Shown here one piece after another: positions 22,436-34,448 of a stretch of DNA of 64,000 bases. Made by a program: the position numbers and the translations under genes. This stretch comes from Diphasiastrum complanatum (Eukaryota > Streptophyta > Lycopodiopsida > Lycopodiales > Lycopodiaceae), in NCBI GenBank assembly GCA_029204225.1, contig CM055107.1:50013489-50077488 (forward strand), written 5' to 3'. Numbering within the stretch: the stretch's first letter is position 1; each line of letters opens with the position of its first letter. Below the pieces are notes generated by a model. The model was given only the letters and a program-made list of their open reading frames with translations, was not told the origin of the DNA and did no database searches.

Positions 22436-24107
22436 ACGTGTTTGTACGATTTCTGGCTGCTGTGCTTGATAGATTGAGGATAAGGTTCATTGGTTTGTTT
22501 GTAGAATTTGTCACAGAAAGATTTTTGTTTTGGTCGGCTGCTGCATACTGGGGAAATTTAGCGGAGGGTTTATGTGCGTGCCCTTCTCTAACCTCTGTCC
22601 AGATCATTCTGAGTACTTGTTCCGGGATCCATTCTATCCTCTGATGCAGCCAATGTGAACTTAAATGAGTTCTTTTTTACAGGTGTAAAAACTTCATCTC
22701 TCCCATCAACGTCTTGGATTATATACAGTGAATACTTTGCCACATGGTTTGGAGTCTCTGAAGAAAGAACGTATGAATGGCTATACACCCTGCGGTGACG
22801 TGCGACTTTCTACGTATACATACATACATACATACATATATATATATATGTATATATATATATACAATTCTAGATAGATTGGAGTAAATCATTTGGGAAA
22901 TTCATGGACTTACCTTTGCATGCAGTTGAAACTTTCAACTGCTGCACGATTAGCAGCTATAGTTGGGAATTCTCACCTCGGTTCTGGTTTGCTTGCGAGC
23001 TTTTCAATAGTTTAAGTTGGAAATTTGTGTTGCCTAGGTGTGTTTTTTTTTCAGAGAGAAGTTCTGCGGCGGCGTAGAAGCTTGGCACGCAATCAGGTAA
23101 CACTCTTGCTTCTTTCGGCACTCTATCCACTATATCTTCACATATCTGGTCCACTGTATCTGCTTCTTTCGGCACTCTGTCCACTGTATCTTCACATATC
23201 TAGTCGAGATCCTCTTATTTTCTTGTATTCTCAAAAGCTAACTAAGACGAACAAACTTGATGTTGAAATAGAGCATGAACTCAATTATTTATATATGACG
23301 ACGGTAAAGCGAATGAGATTTGGTGCGGATATGTAGAAGACCAGAGCCTGTGCGACCGTCACAGAAAACTTGTAGCTGAGCTTTCGGATTATGAGTTACC
23401 AAGTGCTAATAAGAATCCAGCCGAGGAGCCTGCTCCTGTCAGTCGACCTTGACATCTTCTTGCAAACCCACCGATGTCTATATTATTCTTAGATCTGATG
23501 CCTCCTCGACTGTTTCACGACATACATCTCAAGCGAGCGTTGAATAAGAATATTGTCCCTTCGTGCATCCTGATTACTGTATCATTGACTGGATCGACAC
23601 TATGTATCTACGCACACTAAATGACATGTCAAACCTTATATGTATATACTATCTATTTGGTAGAAACGGCAGCCTCCGGTTTTGTTTTCCATTCTCATGA
23701 GAGGCATCTACATATCAATGTATCTCGCAGGCGCCAGAATGGCTTACTCTTCCAGATTTTTTGAGATTATCACCTGTCTAACGGAATTTTACAACATAGC
23801 TTGAAGTAACTGGAGCGTGCTCTATGTATTTGGTGCAATGGATGGTCATGCCTGCCGGCCTTGTTACTAGCTGCCAAGAGAGCTTTAACCACGGCTCGGA
23901 CTCTCGAAGTCTTAATGACGATCAAATTTTTTTCTGGCAGCTCCAAAAGGTGGATGCAAATCTTTAATAAATTTTGCTATAGATAGCTGAACTGAATTAG
24001 ATTGTTACGAATGAATAACTGAAATTTTATTTCTGTTGGCTTTAGCTGTAGCAGTCCAGCACTAATAATGTTTTCCGCATTTCACATTCGCTTGGTTGTG
24101 GACTGAT
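22436..24107 (+). other. left-arm-only segment with exon-like stretches
   Basis: Absent from the right arm, where sequence equivalent to the left 22435 and 24108 is directly joined (around 58832). It contains coding-like stretches: one ending HSEYLFRDPFYPLMQP (about 22570-22655), one reading WIIYSEYFATWFGVSEERT (about 22684-22796) before a GTGACG donor-like site, REVLRRRRSLARNQ before GTAACA (about 23050-23092), and a terminal-exon-like frame with GYVEDQSLCDRHRKLVAEL ending in TGA at about 23451. None is a family I recognise. Together they look like exons of one plus-strand gene. Confidence 0.35.
22813..22866. repeat. (ATAC)n/(AT)n microsatellite
   Basis: ACAT units grade into a pure AT run with one interrupting G, inside the left-arm-only segment. 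Confidence 0.9.
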
Positions 24108-24324
24108 GATCCTTCCTCAAATACAGCATGGCTGCATGGTGCGTAAGGGATCCATTTCTAAATGACTTCCTTCAGCTTTGGAAAGCACATGTGGCTGCCC
24201 TACAATCGTTAATGTTGATGTTCGTAATCGTCAATTTTTATGTGCACAAGAGTTCCGTATTGGCAATAGTTTATACACAAAAAAATGAATCAAACATCAT
24301 GAAGCCCCTTTAACGAAACAATGA

Positions 24325-24514
24325 GAGAGAGATAGAGAGAGAGAGAAATTTATATAGGGATTTTTTCCTAAAAGTTTTGCTATAAATTTCCCTGGATTGA
24401 AATGAACTAGGGAATTTCCATACTACGAAAAGTGGCACAAACTTTTTTCCTATGCAGGGATAATCATCTAGGATTGCCTATATAGGTAAAATGTATGCAT
24501 TTTTCCTAGATTTG
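24325..24514. repeat. half of an AT-rich foldback element (left arm)
   Basis: Contains TTTATATAGGGATTTTTTCC, AGGGAATTTCCATACTA and GGATAATCATCTAGG. It pairs with one half of the longer foldback at 58320-58595. The left arm ends inside it. Confidence 0.6.
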
Positions 24515-24604
24515 GCATTTGAGTGTGTTGATTGGTCCATGTGTAAGAAAAAATGAGAAAAAATATAAAAAAATTCTTTACAACGGGTCTTTTTTGGCTT
24601 TAGA

Positions 24605-24830
24605 GCTCCTCTAATGCTTCATAAACCTTTCTTTGTGGAAGTAGATGAAAGTATTGACTGTATTGGAGCAGCCTTAAACCAAGAAGGTCATGCCATAGCC
24701 TATGAGAGTAGAAGACTTCAAGGGGCAAAAGTACATTATGACATATATGAAAACAAACTTTTAGCTATTATACATGCCCTTAAGTTATGGAAGCGCTACC
24801 TATTAGGAAATGATTTATTGGTTAAACAGA
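24605..24830 (+). pseudogene. Ty3/gypsy RNase H fragment
   Basis: About 75 codons with the gypsy RNase H signature: KPFFVEVDESIDCIGAALNQ (catalytic aspartate in VEVDES), HAIAYESRRLQGAKVHYDIY and ENKLLAIIHALKLWKRYLLG (catalytic glutamate in YENKLLA). It breaks off abruptly into the TGGATTATCCA cluster. No RT or integrase lies alongside. It need not belong to the gypsy element at 13.7 kb. Confidence 0.85.
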
Positions 24831-24859
24831 TCATCGGGTTCCCTCGCCAAATTTATTTA

Positions 24860-25125
24860 TTTTGTCTAAAAAATTTCACGTGGATTATCCATGCGCTATC
24901 CACAGACGCAAGTCACTGGATTTTCTGTGGTAGCGGGTGGATAATCCACGCATGGATAACTATTCACGAGATATCCATGCCATATCCACACAAAAGTCGA
25001 GCTTGTTTCTTTTATCAGTTCACTATGGCATGGATTATCCATGCCAAACTAATTTGACTATGCCGCTATCCAGTATCAGACCGAGATGTGCTGAAAAACT
25101 TTCCATGGAATATCCACACAGTTTC
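24860..25125. repeat. TGGATTATCCA palindrome cluster
   Basis: Repeated GTGGATTATCCATG / GGATAATCCACGCATGGATA words in both orientations, at least eight ATCCA/TGGAT-centred copies in about 260 bases. It resembles the CCACGCGTGG clusters in architecture but uses a different word. Confidence 0.65.
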
Positions 25126-25137
25126 AATTGAATAGCC

Positions 25138-25492
25138 ACTCCATTGAATAACTCTAGTTAATAGATGAGTTACAAATACATGTAAATTATACCAGTAAAG
25201 GTATATCTAACTACGAGTTTAAATTACTCTAGTTACTAGATGATTCGAATCTAGTCAATTCGTGTAGGTGATTGGATTAAGGATGTTCCAGGCATCGTTT
25301 TAGCTCTAGAGGTCTTGTCTTTAGCAGTTATGTCTCAAAAAATGATATAGGCCTCTTCATAATATATAATTGTCTAGCGCAATACTTCATATTTGAGTAT
25401 ACATTGCCATATTCGAGTAGATATTCATTATTTAGCAAATACATTGCATTACACTCACTCTTGGGGAAATGTAAACTCTCTCTCTCTCTCTA

Positions 25493-25591
<99 letters not shown>

Positions 25592-26250
25592 TGAGCAACA
25601 TAAAATCTTATAAGCTTGAAACCTAACAACATGAAACATAAACTAATGGAGTGAAATTAATAAACATGGACCCCAAAAAACCCTCAACCTAAAATAATAG
25701 CATGAAATTAACCCTTATAATATCATGGAGCTAGCCAATATGGCATTGAAGAAACATAAACTAATAGGCAAAATCAAACTAGCTAACAAGTATGAATGAA
25801 GCTAGTTAAATAACCAATTAACTAACAAGTACAAAGGAAACTAGCTAACTATTTATTCATGGGTAAAAATAGATGATTACATCAGAATTGAAAAATCTGC
25901 CAAAAAAACACCTAAGCTAAACAAATCTATCAGAAGATTCACAAATGTATCATTTGAAAGCTTAAAGATTTGTAAAAAAAAAAAACTTCAAGGTCATAAC
26001 AGACGTAAAAATAGACAATGGTATACTGTTGAAAATAGCATCATGCATTCCGACTTCCATTCTGATCCTATCAGTAGTTGGGATTTGCTATTGAATGTGC
26101 GCCTCAACTGCTCTGATGGTCATTGGCCCAAAAATCATCATACAAACTAGCAAAACAAAAACCAATATTGAAGTTCTTAAGTATATTACCACAATAAAAA
26201 TTATTGTGACATTCTAAACCTTACAAAAAACATTTGAAAAAATCAAATCC
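25138..26250. repeat. left arm of inner inverted repeat
   Basis: Reverse complement of 31560-32591, collinear from CTCCATTGAATAACTC to AAAAAATCAAATC. It includes the outer part of repeat R1 (from 25985) and a (CT)n run much longer than its partner. Confidence 0.9.
25479..25588. repeat. (CT)n microsatellite, ~110 bp
   Basis: Almost pure CT run with two TATC interruptions near the start. The partner (GA)n in the other arm (32216-32254) is only about 40 bases. Confidence 0.97.
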
Positions 26251-26740
26251 ACTCAAAGCGAAAGCTAAATTGACACAAAGAATAACAAAGATGCATAGAT
26301 CTCAAAAGTGTATTGGATCTAGATCTGCAACAAATAAAACTAATATAGATACTATGTAAAAGCTTGGATCTACAATATCTTGAAAGGAATTAGCTTCGAA
26401 ATAGCCATCGGAATTAGGAGCCAATATATTGAATTAAAGAGATCCGCCTATTCCGACGTTTAGGAAATCTGGATCTGCAACATAATATCTGGATCTACAA
26501 CAAATACACTAATATAGATACTATAAGAAATCTTTGATCTATAGCTTGGAATGAATTGGCTTTGGAATAGCCATCGAAATAGGGGACGCTATACCGAATC
26601 AAAGAGATCTGCCTATTTTAAGGCCATTCTGACCAGCTGGAAATCTAGTTCAACAAAAGATTTGGATCTACAACAAAGCACAATATCCTAAATCGTCTGA
26701 TGAATAGAAAATCAGCCATCGGAATAACTATCGGAATACG
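25985..26740. repeat. dispersed repeat R1, copy 2
   Basis: Direct counterpart of 12955-13710. It crosses the inner boundary of the inverted repeat (26250) and is uninterrupted, so it shows the empty-site structure for the gypsy insertion at 13710 (...CGTGCTACTAAA here). Confidence 0.8.
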
Positions 26741-27655
26741 TGCTACTAAACTAAAGCCCGAAGATTCGCCTATTCCTACATAACAAAGTGGAGTTAAAAG
26801 AACTAGACTAGAATTATTATGGGAAAGTAAGATGTGATAGGAGAGAGAGTGAGAAAAAGAGATGGAGAGAGATATTACCTTACCTCCAATGATCAGAAAA
26901 CCTCTATCCTCCACCTTCCTTTTTCTTCTTGAGCTTACCACTTGATTTTGCAAGGAGAAACAAGACTAAGAGGAGCAAGGAGGGAGCAAAGAATAAGAGG
27001 AGGGGGGGGAAGAGCAAGAGTAGGAAACTAAAGTAAGTAATAGCAAGAGGAACAATTAAAAGTGAGGAGGATAAAGAGGGTGAAGAGGATAAACCATACA
27101 AAGGAGGAGACAAAGGCGACAAGTACCCACTCCTCTATCCTTTTTGAAAATGCCACGAAAATGGATAGAGATTTCAAAATTATCGATAATCTATCTAAGC
27201 TTCGGTATAGCCCTCAAATTAAAGGAAGTATTCCAAGGTCTGTTCCTAGGCCCTCACTAAATGTTAAAATCCCAAATATCCATCAGTTTTCAATTGATAT
27301 CCCACATATTTTAATGGATGTCAGCTTTTGAAAAATCATGCCTTCTAAAATTTTCATCTAAAAAATGCTGCTTTCTAAAATCATGCAATTATCAAAGATT
27401 GGCGGTTCTTATATTCCCTAGCCTTATTAAAGAGTACTGCATTAAACGGAACTATTTTTTATTAGCTAAATTATACTCATCATATTAAAAGAATTTATTA
27501 TAAGTCTTCAAACATCGATGTTAGCTGCATCCAACTACTGGGAATCAACATATAGGCTCGCTCCAACAATGGACATTCCCATATAAGATTCCCATCAATT
27601 TCTTAAATTGCTAAATTAAAAAAGTAGTGGGATTTCATAGTCACAAATTTTTGAG
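26741..27655. other. unassigned, with a purine-rich stretch
   Basis: 26800-27110 is strongly purine-biased (GA, GGA, AAG words). An 89-codon plus frame at 27062-27331 has no recognisable motif. The remainder is AT-rich, with nothing I can name. Confidence 0.4.
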
Positions 27656-27659
27656 GATA

Positions 27660-28545
27660 TTCCGAGGTTTCCATCTCTAGATCCCTAAACCCTAGACTCT
27701 AGACCCTAAAGCCTAAAGCCTAAACCATGAACCCTACACCCTAAACCCTAACTCCTAGACCATGAACACAAAATCAATTATCCTAAACCCTAAACCATAA
27801 ACCCTAAAGCCTAAACCCTAAATTCTAAACGATAAATTCCAGATCATACACCACCTGAGACCCTAAACCCTCCTTAAGTCAAAAACATAAACCCTAAATC
27901 TTAAAACCTAAACTCTAGACTCTAAACCCTAGACTCTGAACCATGAATCCGAAATCTTAAACCCCAAACCCTTTACCCCAAATCCTAGATCCTAAACTCT
28001 AAAGTACAAATCCAAAACTCTGGACCCTGAAGCCTAAACCCTAAACCATAGACTCTGGACCATGAACTCAAAAATCTTAAATCATAAATTCCAAACCCTA
28101 AAACCTAGACCCTAAAACCTAAATCCTACATCCTAAACTCTAGAATCTTAAGCTTAAATTCCAAACCCTAAATCTCAGGCCCTAAATCCTAAACCCTAAA
28201 TCCTAGAACCTTAATCTTAAATTTCAAACCTTAAACCCTACACTCTCAACACTCAATTCTAAACCGTGAACGTAAATCGCACACCCTCAATCCTAGACCC
28301 AAAATCTTAAATCCAAAAATCTGAACCATGAACCCTTGACTCTAAACTCTAAACTACTTTCCCTAAATCCTAAATCCTAAACCCTAGAATCTTAATGTTA
28401 AATCCCAAACCTTTTACCCTCCACCATGAACCCTAAAATCTAAACTATAAACACTAGACCCTAAATCTTAAATCCTAAACTCTAAATCCTAAAACCTAGA
28501 ACATTATCCTAAACTCTTATTTCTAAATCCTAGACCCAATAACAT
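27660..28545. repeat. degenerate interstitial telomeric-type tract
   Basis: About 880 bases made of variants of CCCTAAA / CCTAAAC / CCTAGAC / CATGAACC, the complement of the plant telomere unit TTTAGGG. Many seven-base units are intact but mixed with mutated ones such as CTAGACC and CTAAATC. It is consistent with an old interstitial telomeric repeat that has decayed. Confidence 0.85.
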
Positions 28546-28679
28546 GATTATGGTTTCTGATATGCATGTCAAGCTTAGTGGCAGCCTTCATTTGCTATAT
28601 GTGTATTCAATCTGTTTATCACATGTTGCTTTCTAATGTTGCTTGTGATCCATTGTTACTTGACAACGTGGATCGATGC

Positions 28680-28770
28680 AAATGGCAAGTCTAGATTCAT
28701 GTTCTTCTTCAGACGATGAGACTGGACCATCACAGATTGGATTAGAGGCCTGGCTGCCCATGTACACAAT
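28680..28770 (+). other. short exon-like frame with splice donor
   Basis: A frame with MASLDSCSSSDDETG and GLEAWLPMYT runs into AATGTAAGTG, a strong donor match. It is short and of unknown identity. Possibly the first exon of a captured gene fragment. Confidence 0.2.
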
Positions 28771-28879
28771 GTAAGTGTGCATTGCGACGAGAGTGACGTA
28801 TTGCTATATCACACGTTCGCATGTATGGACGGATCAAGAGAGAGTGATTATTTGTGCGGCCCAAAGTCAATTCTTCTAC

Positions 28880-29479
28880 AATAACATATCGCACAAATTT
28901 CGACGTCCGCGTCCGACGTATGCTCAAAAATTTCATAATCCGTCGCAATCCGACACGTCGAGTTTCGACGTCCCAGTAAAAAATTCGAAAATCACAGTCC
29001 GGCGATCTGGAAATCTGGGTGACAACCAATTTTTCAAAGGCACGTCGGAGTCCACCATGTCGGATTCCAACTTGCAGACATGGATATGACCTGTCACAGA
29101 ATATGTGTCATCTGACGTGGATGTCAGAATCCGACGTGTGTTGGATTCTTACGCCACGTCAGCATGCCAAAAAGCCTGTCCATGACATCTGGCACATTTG
29201 TCCGGGCCTGAATGGGCACAGATGTCGGATTCCGACGTCTGTTTCAATCTTCCAATTCACGCAATCCAGCGTCTTCTCATTCACTTTGTCTTTTGCAGAT
29301 TTGAACGTCTTTGGAGCGATTGAGGGCGATCAATATCTGAGGGCTTGAAGATCAGTGCTTGAAGGTGCTTGAAGATCATTGTTTGACGTTGGTGTTTGAT
29401 TTTTGTTTGTTTTGTTTTGTGTTTGTTGTTTGAGGTTGATGTTTGTTTGTTTGTTTGAAAAGGAGATAGAGAGTGTGAA

Positions 29480-29480
<1 letters not shown>
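28880..29480. repeat. TCGGAATTCCGA-rich module, third copy (diverged)
   Basis: Collinear with the right-arm module from ACAATAACATATCGC through the GTCGGATTCC words to CTTTGGAGCGAT and the following GTTTGTTTTG stretch, but visibly more diverged than the two arms are from each other. It is followed, as in the arms, by a GA/GT satellite. Confidence 0.7.
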
Positions 29481-30620
<1,140 letters not shown>

Positions 30621-31153
30621 ACAAGAGACTTTCCATGTGTAGTCAAGATTGGTAAGGTTCCCTACACAATGGCAAATGATTGAAAAAGAGAAGACATTCC
30701 TTTAGTTGAGTATTGAGCTCTCAACTCTTGGCATCAACACCAAAATCCACAATTTGTTTGGTGAATATTGAAATGTAATGTGGATGAGAAAAGATACATC
30801 ACGTAAGCAAGTGATCAGGATTAAAGCATATATAAACCAAAACTTGCAAAAAAACTTATTGTTTTTTTTGGGCTGATGGATAAAAGGTGAAAATTGCTTA
30901 CCAAGCCCATAGCCATTGTATCAAAATTGGAGTAGTGGAATTACCAAAACGTACACAAAACACATTTCTTGCTAGTGTGAACCAAATTGCCTCAAAAAAG
31001 AAAGATTTCCCAAGTCCTCCTTATTTATGTAAGGCAGGAAAAGCTGATTCATCTTGGCCTTCAACAACATATGCACATCTCCAGTCCCATGTCCTCCATC
31101 TTATCCAAAAACTAACGATTCAAGTTTTAAAAGGACCTCCTTTTTTCTCAAAA

Positions 31154-31168
31154 CACTACAACAAGACG
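31154..31168 (+). other. CACTA-type terminal sequence (D1)
   Basis: CACTACAACAAGACG, matching the CACTACAA-type termini of plant En/Spm elements and identical to the sequence at 52839-52853. A matching inverted terminus was not found. Confidence 0.5.
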
Positions 31169-31310
31169 AGTGATTTCCAACGATTTTTTTGAGTGATTTT
31201 TATTAAGATAGAATTTAAATGAGTCATCGGGGGAGCAGAAAGCTCGATCGTCAATTCCATCATTTGGCCTCGGTATAAGCCTTGCAAATTTTAACGTATT
31301 TTTCAAAAAA

Positions 31311-31400
31311 TTATAGGGAGGGTTATAGGAAGGGTTATAGAGAGGGTTATAGAGAGGGTTATAAGAAGAATTATAGAGAGGGTTATTATAGGGAGGGGTC
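31311..31400. repeat. 12 bp minisatellite (D1)
   Basis: About six to seven units of GGTTATAGAGAG and close variants (GGTTATAGGAAG, GAATTATAGAGA). The D2 copy at 52995-53047 has about four. Confidence 0.85.
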
Positions 31401-31559
31401 AAGCAGGCCAAGAGGCATTCCTAAATACTCTATTCATCAAGGGTAATATCGTGACTGATGAAAAAAGGGCCCCTCAGTATAAACCATGGTATAAAACATA
31501 ATGTAAATGGATCCCACTTTTGCTCATTAGTGTAGGACAATTGTTGGACAATTGTTTGA

Positions 31560-32213
31560 TAATGATTTGATTTTTTCAAATATTTTTTGTAAGGTTTAGA
31601 TTGTCGCAAGAATTTTTATTGTGGTAATATACTTAAGAACTTCAATATTGGTTTTTGTTTTGCTAGTTTGTATGATGATTTCTGGGCCCATGACCATCAG
31701 AGCAGTTGGGGCGCACATTTGATAGCAAATCCCAGCTACTGATAGGATCATAATGGAAGTCGGAATGCACGATGCTATTTTCAATAGTATACCATTGTCT
31801 ATTCTTACGTTTGTTCTGACCTTGAAGTATTTTTTTTTTACAAATCTTTAAACTTTCAAATGATACGTCTGTGAATCTTTTGATAGATCTGTTTAGCTTA
31901 GGTGTTTTTATGGCAGATTTTTTAATTCTGATGTAATCATCTATTTTTACCCATGAATGAATAGTTAGCTAGTTTCCTTCGTACTTGTTAGTTAATTGGT
32001 TATTTAACTAGCTTCATTCATACTTGTTAGCTAGTTTGCTTTTGCCTATTAGTTTATGTTTCTTCAATGCCCTATTGGCTAGCTCCATGATATTATAAGG
32101 GTTAATTTCATGTTAGGCTGAGGGTTTTTTGGGGTCCATGTTTATTAATTTCACTCCATTAGTTTATGTTTCATGTTGTTAGGTTTCAAGCTTATAAGAT
32201 TTGATGTTGCTCA

Positions 32214-32257
<44 letters not shown>

Positions 32258-32591
32258 CATTTCCCCAAGAGTGAGTGTAATGCAATGTATTTGCTAAATA
32301 AGGAATATCTACTCGAATATGGCAATGTATACTCGAATATGAAGTATTGCGCTGGACAATTGTATATTATGAAGAGGCCTATATCATTTTTTGAGATATA
32401 ACTGCTAAAGACAAGACCTCTAGAGCTAAAACGATGCTTGGAACATCCTTAATCCAGTCACCTACACGAATCGACTAGATTTGAATCGCCATCTTAAACT
32501 AGAGTAATTTAAACTCGTAGTTAAATATACCTTTACTGGTATAATTTACATGTATTTGTAACTCATCTATTAACTAGAGTTATTCAATGGA
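31560..32591. repeat. right arm of inner inverted repeat
   Basis: Reverse complement of 25138-26250. At 31560 it is abutted by D1, which cuts repeat R1 short here. It contains a (GA)n run at 32216-32254. Confidence 0.9.
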
Positions 32592-33284
32592 GCGGCGCAC
32601 CTATAATCTCTAGAGGTGTGTTTGCTCATTCCGTAGGACTGTCATAAATAGATACTTTTTGGTACCTCTACGCGCTTATTTTTAGCTTGGTGCAATTGAC
32701 CAAATATGCCTTGCTAACAACCTAGTTCCAACCTCCTATGCTCTCCACCTTAACTACTCCTCCAATGTTTTATGTGCTTTGGTTATTATTGCAATGACCA
32801 CACTGGTATTCAACCAATAAATAGATGGAGGGATTGATTCCACCATGCACAAGGAAAATATGACAAATTCCTAGATGTAAAAGAATAAGCTTTTTCCTAG
32901 TTGCAATTGAACACAACTAGGAGAAAGGAAATACTAGGAAACTTGAAACCATTTCCTAGATGGCAACTAGGAAAATTAACTTTGAAATTTCATAGATAAG
33001 AGACACTATCAACTTTTTTGCTATGTAGGAAAATAAGGTTTGCAAAGATTCTTCATATAGGAATATTAACTTTCAAATTTCCTAGATAAGATCTTTTGAG
33101 CTTATCTATATAGGAAAATAGAGTTTTTGAAAAATTCCCATCTAGAAAATTAGCATTCAATTTTTTTTTTATAAGAACTTTTTTGAATTTTTCCTATGTA
33201 GTAAAATAAAGTTTGCATTTAAAATTTCCTAGATAATGAGTTACATTCATAAATAAGTGTACATAAAGAAATGTTTTGCTAAAA
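32592..33284. repeat. CCTAG/CTAGG-rich segment
   Basis: From about 32840 to 33240, words such as TTTCCTAGATAAG, AACTAGGAAA and CTATATAGGAAAAT recur in both orientations. The words are like those in the foldback at 58320-58595. 32592-32840 shows nothing recognisable. Confidence 0.5.
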
Positions 33285-33390
33285 TAGGGTTTAGGGTTTT
33301 GTTGTATTCAGAATACATTTAGGGTTTAGGGTTTAAGGTTTTGCGTTCAGGGTTTAGCATTTAGGGTTTAGGGTTTAGGGTTTTGCTATG
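33285..33390. repeat. short telomere-like tract, TTTAGGG orientation
   Basis: About 100 bases of TTTAGGG and variants (TTTAAGG, TTCAGGG), opposite in orientation to the tract at 27660-28545. Confidence 0.8.
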
Positions 33391-33777
33391 AATACGAGCA
33401 TGCCTGAAATCCAGATGGGTACCATTCCTAGAAAGAATTTGAGCTCCTCCATGGGTTTAATGATAGCAATTCTCTTCCTAATTTTTTTCATTCTGTCTCA
33501 ATATTGTCTGACTCTATGACTACAATGGCTGCTTTGTCCAAAAATCTGATATAACAACAAAAGTGCAGTGTGAGCTTCCCTTAAAATACTATTATGATTT
33601 TCAAAAGTGATGATGGCCAACGCTCCTAGAGGCTACAAATTGGATGACTTTGTAGTGAGGAATCTGATGTTATCTAGGAAATTAGAAACAACCAAAAGAA
33701 AATTTCCTGTACAAAAATGGTTGGATGTTAGCAAAAAATAAACTCATGGAGGGTTACATGAATTTCTGCCCCAACTA
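33391..33777. other. no gene or repeat recognised
   Basis: AT-rich DNA between the telomere-like tract and the 165 bp duplication. Confidence 0.5.
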
Positions 33778-34112
33778 GTAAAATGTAATATCCTATCTTA
33801 CATTTCTCTAGAGATTATTCCAAAATACATAATGCTTACGGTGTATACTCTCGTAAGGTTATCTATCAGATATCAAAAATAATTAAATGAAAGTAATGAA
33901 AGATGCTTTTTTAGTCTCATCAAACAAAACAAAGTTTATGAAGTAAAATGTAAAATCCTATCTTACGTTTATCTAGAGATTATTCCAACATACATAATGC
34001 TTGCTATGTATACCACCATAAGGTTATCAGATATCCAAAATAATCATAACTGATAGGACTGGAAAATGCTTTCTGAGTTCTCTTCGACAGAACAAAGTTT
34101 ATGAAGTAAAAC
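33778..34112. repeat. 165 bp tandem duplication
   Basis: Two units starting GTAAAATGTAA at 33778 and 33943, each ending AAAGTTTATGAAGTAAAA. It lies 50 bases upstream of the copia-2 insertion. Confidence 0.85.
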
Positions 34113-34161
34113 TAGAGAGGAACAAATTATTGAAAACCTTTCTAACTACCTATGCTAGAAA

Positions 34162-34436
34162 AGTTAGAATTAAAGTTAGAATCACTGTATTACTGTAAGT
34201 GGGTCCTATCAGTGGATAAGGATCAGTTGGCCTCGTCACGAGGCAAGTCGACGAGACACGCGTCCCGCCAACGGCAATCTGGGTCATGCATGGGTTGCCT
34301 GAGTGAACAACTATATGTACAGTGTAATTTCATTTTGAGAAATATAGTTGCTATGTGAGCTTGCTGAGGAGAGTGATTTTCTGTCTGTGTTACTGTGTAG
34401 CATGATCTGTGATCCTGTGCGAAGCAAATTCTAAGT
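34162..34436 (+). repeat. copia-2 5' LTR
   Basis: 275 bases, starting AGTTAGAATTAAAG (the 3' copy starts TGTTAGAATT) and ending AAATTCTAAGT. It contains the promoter region of the element. The first ~70 bases are shared with the copia-1 LTR. Confidence 0.88.
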
Positions 34437-34448
34437 TGGTATCAAAGC
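34437..34448 (+). other. copia-2 primer-binding site
   Basis: TGGTATCAAAGC, one base off the standard initiator tRNA-Met complement TGGTATCAGAGC, immediately after the LTR. Confidence 0.85.

Larger units (their letters stand above)
30725..31559. repeat. composite duplicated segment D1
   Basis: Direct copy of 52389-53220. In order it holds an LTR-like start (CTTGGCATCAACACC), a stretch with ATCTTGGCCTTCAACAACAT, a CACTA-type terminus at 31154, a GGTTATAGAGAG minisatellite, and a copia fragment reading CTCATTAGTGTAGGAC. It ends at 31559, where the inner inverted repeat starts. Confidence 0.85.

Noticed and set aside
31311-31400. CRISPR-like array (regular short repeats)
   Set aside because: It is a plain 12 bp tandem minisatellite in plant DNA, without spacers or cas genes.
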